A DNA stretch of 7,391 nt from Planctomycetota bacterium (lineage in GTDB: Bacteria; Planctomycetota; Planctomycetia; Isosphaerales; Isosphaeraceae), in assembly GCA_021807585.1 (NCBI GenBank), contig JAKBCQ010000112.1, positions 1 to 7,391 of the forward strand, given 5' to 3'. The notes under the pieces were generated by a model. The model was not told the DNA's origin, searched no databases, and saw only the letters and a list, made by a program, of their open reading frames with translations. Every line of letters starts with the position of its first letter. Position 1 is the stretch's first letter. Made by a program: the position numbers and the translations under genes. Shown piece after piece: positions 1 through 6,400 of this stretch.

Positions 1-46
1 CGCCGAGGCGATCGACCCGCGAACGATCCGTCGATCGGTCCAATCG

Positions 47-2383
47 TTAAGTTTTGATACCCTGGTGCGACTCGGCGCCGGTCGTCGCTTCGGCGTTCGA
101 CTGGTCGAGATGGAATTGCACCGCGACCGCGTCGGGCTCGTCGCGGAACGACCAACCCGTTTTAATCCCGAGCACGAACCAGCCGAGAGCGAACGCTCCC
201 GCCGCGAAGATCGTGTCGCCGACGATCCTCATCCAGCGGAAGAATTCCATGATCGGCGTTTGAAGGAAATCGGCCGACCGCGCGTACCACGTTCCATGTT
301 CAACGCTCGCCCATACTTGCATAAGCCCGACGGGAAGCAAACTCATCAACACCATCAGCGCCAAGCCGATGTTGATCGACCAGAACGCGAAATCGATCGC
401 CCCCGTTTTCCAAACGCGGTGCGAGGTCAGCCCTTTCATGCAAAAGAGCATCAGGCCGATTCCCAGCATACCGTACACGCCGAAGAGCGCCGTGTGGCCG
501 TGAACGGGGGTCGTATTGAGCCCTTGCATGTAATAAAGCGCGATCGGCGGGTTGATGAAAAAGCCGAAAAGCCCCGCGCCGACGAGATTCCAAAACGCGA
601 CCGCGACGAAAAAGTAAATCGGCCTGCGGTACGCCGCGACCCATGGACGCGCTTTTGAAAGTGTGAGGTTTTCATACGCCTCGAAGCCGATCAGAACGAG
701 CGGAACGACCTCGAGCGCGCTGAACGACGCTCCGAGAGCCATGACGGGAGTCGTCGTCCCGGCGAAATAAAGATGATGGAACGTGCCGATGATCCCACCG
801 CTTAAGAAGATCGCGGTGGAAAAGAGGACCGCGGCGGTCGCGTTCGCGGTTTTGAGCAGTCCCATCCGGGTGAAGAGGAACGCGATGACGACCGTCGCGA
901 AGACCTCGAAAAATCCCTCGACCCAAAGGTGAACGACCCACCACCGCCAATATTCGGCGATCGCCAGATTGGTATGTCGCCACCACATCAACCCAGGAAC
1001 ATAAAAGATCGGGATCGCCGCCGACGCCATTAAAAAAAGCGCGAGCAGGTGTTTATGATCTCCTGGATTCGAAAACGCCGGCCACATCGCCCGCGCCATC
1101 AGAAAGAACCAGAGGAACAGGCCGATCGCCAGGAAGATCTGCCAGAAACGTCCCAGATCGGCGTATTCATACCCTTGATGGCCGAACCAGAAGTTCATCT
1201 CCAGGCCCATTTTTTGTCGCGTGCCGTACCACTGGCCGAAGAGCGACCCGACGACGATGATCAACAGGCAAACATACAAGAAATTAACCCCGGCGCGTTG
1301 GAATTTGGGTTCGCGTCCGGCGACCGCGGGCGCCATGAACAGTCCGGTCGCCAGCCACGCGGTGGCGATCCAGAAGATCGCGAGCTGGGTGTGCCAGGTG
1401 CGGGTGACCGCGTAGGGGATCCATTTGGCGAGCGGAAAGCCGTAAAAACCCGAGCCTTCGACGCCGTAGTGCGCCGTGAGGACTCCGCAACCGATTTGTG
1501 CGACGATCAGCGCCGTGACGGTCCAAAAGTATTTGAGCGTCGCCTTCATCGAGGGGGTGGGATGGAGCGCGAGGAGCGGGTCTTCGTCGGGGGTTTCGGC
1601 GTCTTCGCGGTCTTTATCGCGTCGAGCGGCGAAGTACCATGCGAGCGCTCCGACTCCCGCGAGCAGGCCGACGAAGCTGATCACCGACCAAACGACGATC
1701 GCGCCGTCGGGTCGATTATCGATCAACGATTCGCTCGGCCAGTTATTCGTATACGTGATGTTTTTCCCGGGGCGATCGGTCGAGCACGCCCACGACGTCC
1801 AGAAGAAGAACGCGCAAAGCGATTTCATCCGTTCGGGGTCGGAGACGGTGTTCGCCGGGATCGCGTAAGAATCGCGCAGTTTGGCGAGCGCGGGGTCGGC
1901 GCCGAAGAGCGACGAATAATGCGCGGCGACGTGTTCGATCGCCGCGGCTCGGCTCGGACTCACGCAAATCTCTTTTGTTTCAGAGTTGTAGGTATTTTCA
2001 CGCAGGTCTTTTTTCAAACGAGCCTGAAGCGCGGCGCGATCTTCCTCGCCGAGCCGATCGAACGGTTTTTGCGCGCGTTCGAGCGCCCATTGATCGAGCA
2101 TGTACACGGCTTCGCGGTGAAGGAAATCGGCCGACCAATCGGGGGCGACGTACGCTCCGTGCCCCCAGATCGAGCCCAATTCCTGGCCTCCGGTCGATTG
2201 CCAAACGTTCTGTCCATCATGGATCTGATCTCCCGTATAGAGAACGCGACCGTCGGCGGTCACGATGCGATCGGGGATCGGCGGCGCCTGGCGATAAAGC
2301 TCGACTCCGTACCCTCCCAGGACCGCGAATGAACAGATGATCACCAACCCGAGCCCGATCCATAATTTCCGATATTTCGCCAC
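47..2383 (-). CDS. norZ: Quinol-dependent nitric oxide reductase (qNOR), single-subunit membrane enzyme
   Basis: This 778-residue protein reduces two NO to N2O and water in the cytoplasmic membrane, taking electrons from quinol. Family hallmarks are visible. An N-terminal membrane helix (about 7-29) is followed by a large extracytoplasmic NorC-like domain containing GSIWGHGAYVAPDWSAD and TNNWP. About 13 further membrane helices follow from residue 229. The metal ligands expected for a NorB core are present: His331 and His630 for heme b, His628 for heme b3, and His485, His536 and His537 for the non-heme iron, with Glu489 and Glu493 beside it. No CXXCH heme c motif occurs, which argues for quinol rather than cytochrome c as donor. 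Length is close to the usual roughly 760 residues. The start is the GTG at 2381-2383, because AGGAGG lies 8 nt upstream and hydrophobic sequence begins at once. The frame stays open upstream, but an ATG at 2617 would overlap the divergent regulator. The alternative label norB is also used for this family. The enzyme more often serves NO detoxification or partial denitrification; no other denitrification gene is visible here. Confidence 0.96.
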   Translation of the reverse strand: MAKYRKLWIGLGLVIICSFAVLGGYGVELYRQAPPIPDRIVTADGRVLYTGDQIHDGQNVWQSTGGQELGSIWGHGAYVAPDWSADFLHREAVYMLDQWALERAQKPFDRLGEEDRAALQARLKKDLRENTYNSETKEICVSPSRAAAIEHVAAHYSSLFGADPALAKLRDSYAIPANTVSDPERMKSLCAFFFWTSWACSTDRPGKNITYTNNWPSESLIDNRPDGAIVVWSVISFVGLLAGVGALAWYFAARRDKDREDAETPDEDPLLALHPTPSMKATLKYFWTVTALIVAQIGCGVLTAHYGVEGSGFYGFPLAKWIPYAVTRTWHTQLAIFWIATAWLATGLFMAPAVAGREPKFQRAGVNFLYVCLLIIVVGSLFGQWYGTRQKMGLEMNFWFGHQGYEYADLGRFWQIFLAIGLFLWFFLMARAMWPAFSNPGDHKHLLALFLMASAAIPIFYVPGLMWWRHTNLAIAEYWRWWVVHLWVEGFFEVFATVVIAFLFTRMGLLKTANATAAVLFSTAIFLSGGIIGTFHHLYFAGTTTPVMALGASFSALEVVPLVLIGFEAYENLTLSKARPWVAAYRRPIYFFVAVAFWNLVGAGLFGFFINPPIALYYMQGLNTTPVHGHTALFGVYGMLGIGLMLFCMKGLTSHRVWKTGAIDFAFWSINIGLALMVLMSLLPVGLMQVWASVEHGTWYARSADFLQTPIMEFFRWMRIVGDTIFAAGAFALGWFVLGIKTGWSFRDEPDAVAVQFHLDQSNAEATTGAESHQGIKT

Positions 2384-2391
2384 GCCTGGAA

Positions 2392-2397
2392 CCTCCT
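2392..2397 (-). promoter_or_regulatory. Ribosome binding site of the nitric oxide reductase
   Basis: A perfect AGGAGG on the minus strand sits 8 nt before the GTG at 2383. It decides the start codon of the reductase, since the open frame extends 78 codons further upstream without a comparable site. Confidence 0.85.
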
Positions 2398-2413
2398 CGT
2401 TGCGGGAAGCCGC

Positions 2414-2442
2414 TGGATCTTTTCGCGCACGACGATCATAAT
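2414..2442 (+). promoter_or_regulatory. Weak candidate promoter for the Rrf2 regulator
   Basis: CATAAT (2437-2442) matches the -10 consensus at five of six positions. The hexamer 17 nt upstream, TGGATC, is a poor -35 with three matches. If used, the transcript would start near 2449, and the dyad at 2467-2482 would lie just downstream of the start point. Confidence 0.22.
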
Positions 2443-2470
2443 TGTTAAGTAGCGGACTTCTGGATGTCAA
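2442..2470 (-). promoter_or_regulatory. Candidate sigma70-type promoter for the nitric oxide reductase
   Basis: Reading the minus strand, a consensus -35 box TTGACA (2470 down to 2465) is followed after 17 nt by TAACAA (2447 down to 2442), a weak -10. A second AT-rich hexamer, TATGAT (2440 down to 2435), is closer to the -10 consensus but 24 nt from the -35. Transcription would start near 2435, giving a leader of about 50 nt before the GTG. The -35 is convincing and the choice of -10 is not. Confidence 0.5.
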
Positions 2471-2482
2471 GGTCCACTTTGA
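2467..2482. promoter_or_regulatory. Candidate operator dyad over the reductase -35 box
   Basis: The 16-bp sequence TCAAGGTCCACTTTGA is an imperfect palindrome in which six of eight base pairs are symmetric (TCAA, GT, AC, TTGA). Four of its bases are shared with the -35 hexamer of the reductase promoter. Rrf2 regulators bind dyads of about this size, and the neighbouring gene encodes one. A protein bound here would block the reductase promoter. That it is the real operator is inference from position and symmetry only. Confidence 0.4.
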
Positions 2483-2516
2483 GCGATCGAGCTTTTTTTG
2501 AGCGCGAGAAAGCGGC

Positions 2517-2987
2517 ATGATTTCACAGACTGCGGAGTATGCGTTGCGGGCGGTGGTGGTTTTGGGCGCGGGCCAAGGCGAGCCGTTGACGACAAAAGTC
2601 ATCGCGGAGCGCACCAAAGCGCCGCTCGATTATTTATCCAAAGTTCTACAAGCTTTGGGGCGTGCGGGGCTTGTCGACGCGCGGCGCGGCATCGGCGGGG
2701 GCTACGTGCTGACACGCAAGCTTGACGATCTGACGATCAAGGATGTCGTCGACGCGGTCGAGCCGTTGCGGCGGATCACGCATTGTCCGCTCGATCTTCC
2801 TCAGCACGCGGGAAGGCTCTGCTCGCTCCACAAACGGCTCGATGATGGCATTGCGCTGATCGAGCGGTTGTATGCCGAATCGACGATCGGCGACCTGCTG
2901 CGCGACACCACGCAGTCGACACCGCTTTGCGAAAAGCTTGAGCAGATCGCCACCAAGAAATCAGACGTATCGAAACGCGCAAAATGA
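2517..2987 (+). CDS. Rrf2-family transcriptional regulator, probable iron-sulfur NO or redox sensor (NsrR/IscR-like)
   Basis: This 156-residue protein has the Rrf2 layout. An N-terminal winged helix begins ISQTAEYALRAVV and contains the recognition segment APLDYLSKVLQALGRAGLV (about 35-53) and the wing RRGIGGGYVL (56-65). A cluster-binding loop and dimerisation helix follow. Cys90, Cys102 and His105 have the spacing of IscR Cys92, Cys104 and His107. The middle cysteine is absent: Gln96 is at that place, with His97 next to it. Glu7 falls where Streptomyces NsrR has its cluster ligand Asp8. A further Cys138 lies near the C-terminus. The gene is divergent from the nitric oxide reductase, with 133 bp between start codons, which suggests it represses that gene and lets go when NO attacks the cluster. 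No strong Shine-Dalgarno precedes the ATG; GAGAAAG lies nearby. Assignment to Rrf2 is secure, while the exact sensor class (NsrR, IscR-like or another) cannot be settled from sequence alone. Confidence 0.93.
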   Translation: MISQTAEYALRAVVVLGAGQGEPLTTKVIAERTKAPLDYLSKVLQALGRAGLVDARRGIGGGYVLTRKLDDLTIKDVVDAVEPLRRITHCPLDLPQHAGRLCSLHKRLDDGIALIERLYAESTIGDLLRDTTQSTPLCEKLEQIATKKSDVSKRAK

Positions 2988-3083
2988 ATCGGCGGGATTT
3001 CTCGGAGCGTTCGAGGCTTAGATTGATCAAGAATCACGCAATAATGCTTCTTTTTTACGCCTCGGCGCATGCCCTGTCGTGAG

Positions 3084-3111
3084 CAAAGCGTTGTGGGGAT
3101 CGCCGGCTTTG
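3084..3111. repeat. Inverted repeat downstream of the Rrf2 gene, doubtful terminator
   Basis: CAAAGC (3084-3089) and GCTTTG (3106-3111) form 6-bp arms around a 16-nt loop, about 100 bp after the regulator's stop codon. There is no run of T directly after it, so an intrinsic terminator is only a weak possibility. Confidence 0.2.
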
Positions 3112-3259
3112 TTGACGATTCGGCGAAGAATCAATTTTTGGCATTTCCTTTGCTACAGGATGTTCAACCAGGTTTTGACGCTTTACAATAGAATCGGGCG
3201 TACGATCGTCGGGTTTGCTTGGGCGGTCCGGCGGATTGACGCGGGGTTATAGCGTCTTG

Positions 3260-3284
3260 CGATCGATGCGCAGCATATCGATCG
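3260..3284. repeat. Bulged hairpin upstream of the large exported-protein gene
   Basis: CGATCG (3260-3265) pairs with CGATCG (3279-3284), and the adjoining ATGC (3266-3269) pairs with GCAT (3273-3276). The result is a 10-bp stem with a three-base GCA loop and a two-base AT bulge. The alternative pairing of GATCGAT with ATCGATC leaves a 9-nt loop. It lies about 180 nt before the chosen ATG and has no T tract. It may be a leader-RNA structure or a protein-binding dyad; no function is shown. Confidence 0.4.
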
Positions 3285-3461
3285 AGGATTCACCGAACCC
3301 ACCCTTCGGACCTGTGGAGCGTCTTATTCCGTTGTGTCGGAGTGGTTGCGTCGAATCCGGGCGAGAGCATCGGATTTGTCGTCGATGCGGATGACCGCGG
3401 GATCTTTCGCGTTATGAGAGCCTCGCACCGAAGGACGAGCGAGGATGGGGGTTATCGTTCG

Positions 3462-6400
3462 ATGAGGAATCTGCGAGCGTGCGGTATCCCTCGCGACCTG
3501 ACGAAGTTGCGTCCGGGCGTGAACATTCGGCTTGTCGTTGTCGCAGGGACTGTCCTGCTCGCCGCTGTGCTTCCCAAGGCGGCGGCGCAGTTGCAACCGG
3601 CGCGGCAGCGGATCACGCCGAATCAGAACTTCACCGCGAACAAGCTGTTACGGAACGCACGCGGGCTCGCCGAGGCGGGCCAATGGGCCGAGGCGATCGA
3701 CCTCTACCAAAAAATCAGCGAGCAATACGCCGATTTCGTCACCGAGGTTCCTCGCGATGAACTCTCCGGCGATCCCGGACTGTTCGTGGATATCAGGCTT
3801 TATTGCCAGGAGAAGATCGCCGAGGCGCCCGTCGAGGCGATCAAGCTCTATCGCGATAAGATCGATCCTCAGGCCGAGCTGTGGTATCGCAAGGGGATCG
3901 AGACGCGCGACGAGACGCTCCTTCGGAGGATCGTCGACGAGTCGTTTTGCGGATCGAGAGGGGACGACGCGATCGAGGCGCTCGGCGATCTCGCCTTCCA
4001 GGACGGTCGATTCGCCGCGTCGCTCGCGTTTTATCGCCGCATCATTCCAGATAATGATGATCAGAAACATGTTTTGGTGTATCCGGCGCCCGACGTCGAT
4101 CCGGCGCGGATCGACGCCAAAAAACTTCTCGCCTCCGCGGCGCTCGGCGAACGCGTTCCCGACGCCGCCGATCTCGAGGCCTTCGCCAAAAAACACCCGA
4201 ACGCGCGGGGAAAATTGGCCGGCAGAAGCGGTCTTTATGTCAAGATATTAGAATCCGCATTACATAACGACAAATTGACGATCGCGTTCCAACGCGACGG
4301 TCGCTGGCCGACTTTCGCGGGGGCGTTCAATCGCAACCGGATCGCCGCCGATCCGATCGACGTCGGTTCGATGCAATGGCGGGTGGAACTGACGCCGATG
4401 GTGTCGAGCGCGGGGATGAATCGGCGGTTCGGCCGTCATCCATACGGAGCGACGGCGATTGCGTCGGATCGCCGGGCGCCGATTCACCCGATCGTCGTCG
4501 GCGATCAGGTGCTCGTCGCCGACGGACGTCACGTGTCGGCTTATCATTTGAATGATCGCTCGACTTCGGCCGACGGCGCGGGGCCAGTCGACGTCGCGTG
4601 GAAGCACGACGAATACCCCGCCTCGTCGGGTCCGCAGCCCGCGGCTTTTTTCTCATATGATATTCCCCATTATACGCTTACGGCTTACGGCGATCGGATC
4701 TACGCGCGGATGGGGCCGCCGGGATCATCGTTCGGCGGCGGCATGGGGATGGGGATGGGCGCCGCGGTTCCCACCGCGATCATCGCGCTCGACCGATCGA
4801 CCGACGGCAAGCTGCGCTGGAAGGTCGGCGGCGGAGACGTCCCGCTGCCGCTCAAGAAAGACGAGGCTCGGAATTCGCTGTGCGGCTTCGAGGGCAGCCC
4901 CGTCGCCGACGATCGCAACGTGTACGCCGCTCTCACCGAGGGGGGGGAGATGACGTCGACCTACGTCGTCTGCTTAAGCGCCGAGACGGGCTCGCCACGA
5001 TGGGTTCGATATCTGTTCGCGTCGATGCCGTCGCGCGAGATGAATCGCGGGCCGATGATGGGGATCCCGGCGCCCGACGTCGGTCATCGGTTGCTTTCGC
5101 TCGAAGGGGGGATGCTCTATTATCAATCGAATCAAGGAGCGCTCGCCGCACTCGACGCCGAGACGGGAGCGATTCGCTGGATCGCGTCGTACCCTCAAGA
5201 GGAGGCCGCCGGGGGTTTCACGCCGTCGCATAAGCGCGACCTCAACCCCGCGGTCGTTCACGACGGCATGGTGATCGTCGCTCCCGACGACATTCCTTAT
5301 ATCTTGGCGTATCACGCGCTTACGGGTAAGTTGCTTTGGAAGATCGATCCCCAGACCGAGATCATGCACCTCTTGGGGGTGGCCAAAGGTAAGCTAGTCG
5401 CCACGGGCGATCATGTTATTACAATTGATGTAAAAACAGGCAAGCGATTGTCGAAATGGCCCGACAATCCGTCGGGGTTCGACGGTTACGGTCGCGGGGT
5501 GTTGGCGGGCGATTCGATCTACTGGCCGACTCGGACCGAGATTCACGTACTCGATCAGGAGACCGGATTGCGGGGGAATCAGCCGCCGATCAAGCTCAAA
5601 GAGTCGTTTCAGACGGGCGGCGGCAATCTCGCGATCGGCGACGGTTATCTTGTGGTGGCGCGGAACGATTCGCTCGTCGTGTTTTGTCAAAACAGTCGAT
5701 TGATCAAGCGATACATGGATGAAATCGCGCACGATCCGGCGCGGGCTTCGAATTATTATCGATTGGCGCGGGTCGCCGAGGCGACGGGTAAGGACGAGCT
5801 TTCGCTTGAGAATCTTGATCGAGCGATCGAGAAATCGCGTCCTTCCGAGATGATCGACGGTCAATCGCTTGTGGAATCGGCGTGGAATCAGCGGTATCGG
5901 TTGTTGATCAAGCTTGCCGAGCGCGACGCCGTCGAGGGGCGCTGGGGGAAGGCCGCCGAGCGGTTTGAATCCGCTGCGCGGGCGGCGCGATCGACGCGCG
6001 ACCGGTTGACCGCGCGGCTCAGGCTCGCCGATGCACGCTCGCGCGGCGGGGACGACGCGGCCGCGGTCGCCGTGTTGCAAAATCTGCTCGCCGACGAGCC
6101 GATTCGGTTTCAGACGATCATCGCCGACGATCATCGATCGGTGCGCGCCGATTTATTGATCACGACTCGGTTGACGAACCTGGTGCGCACGCGCGGTCGA
6201 GCGATTTACGCGCCTTACGATCACGCGGCGCGTGAGCTATTGACGAAGGGCGTGACCGAGAAAAATCCGCGTTTGATTGAGGACGTTTGTCGGCTGTATC
6301 CCGTAGCCGATTCCATATCGGACGCGTGGTTCGAACTCGGCAAGTTGCGCGATTCGAACTCGGAGCCCGTCGAGGCGGCTTCGGCGTATAAACGGCTGTT

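Larger units (their letters stand above)
2988..3461. other. Intergenic region without a convincing gene
   Basis: These 474 bases between the regulator and the large exported protein contain no reading frame I would defend. The longest plus-strand candidate wholly inside it is 30 codons (3160-3252), with no properly spaced ribosome binding site. It does contain a bulged hairpin (3260-3284), a weak inverted repeat (3084-3111) and an isolated TACAAT hexamer (3184-3189) without a good -35. The reading frame of the downstream gene is open back to 3240, so part of this stretch could be coding if that gene starts earlier, at GTG 3342 or ATG 3414. Confidence 0.7.

Noticed and set aside
1049..2332. 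A 427-codon plus-strand open frame opposite the reductase
   Set aside because: It is antisense to a clearly recognised enzyme, its translation is rich in Arg, Glu and Asp with no recognisable domain, and long antisense frames are common in GC-rich DNA.
2447..2459. AAGT-N5-ACTT symmetric element between the two genes
   Set aside because: The arms are only 4 bp and symmetry does not extend on either side; the dyad at 2467-2482 is better supported.
2384..2617. A 78-codon N-terminal extension of the nitric oxide reductase reaching an ATG at 2617
   Set aside because: It would overlap the start of the regulator gene, does not resemble the family and lacks a Shine-Dalgarno. The GTG at 2383 has a perfect one and gives the family's normal N-terminus.
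3160..3252. A 30-codon small open frame (MFNQVLTLYNRIGRT...)
   Set aside because: The only purine-rich sequence abuts the ATG directly, too close for a ribosome binding site, and there is no conservation evidence available.
3324..3596. A 90-codon minus-strand frame over the start of the propeller gene
   Set aside because: It overlaps the signal-peptide coding region antisense, is Arg-rich and has no recognisable feature.
3532..4251. A 239-codon plus-strand frame in another phase
   Set aside because: Its translation is an Arg/Ser-rich low-complexity product, while the overlapping frame from 3462 gives a signal peptide, TPR-like helices and propeller repeats.
5410..5445. A locally AT-rich patch in the GC-rich propeller gene
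   Set aside because: The frame continues through it with sensible propeller sequence (VITIDVKTGKR), so it is a small codon-use fluctuation rather than an insertion.
5394..6134. A 246-codon minus-strand frame
   Set aside because: It lies wholly opposite the propeller protein frame, is Arg-rich without a recognisable motif and is explained as an antisense shadow. The same holds for the minus-strand frames at 3648-4196 and 6543-7124.
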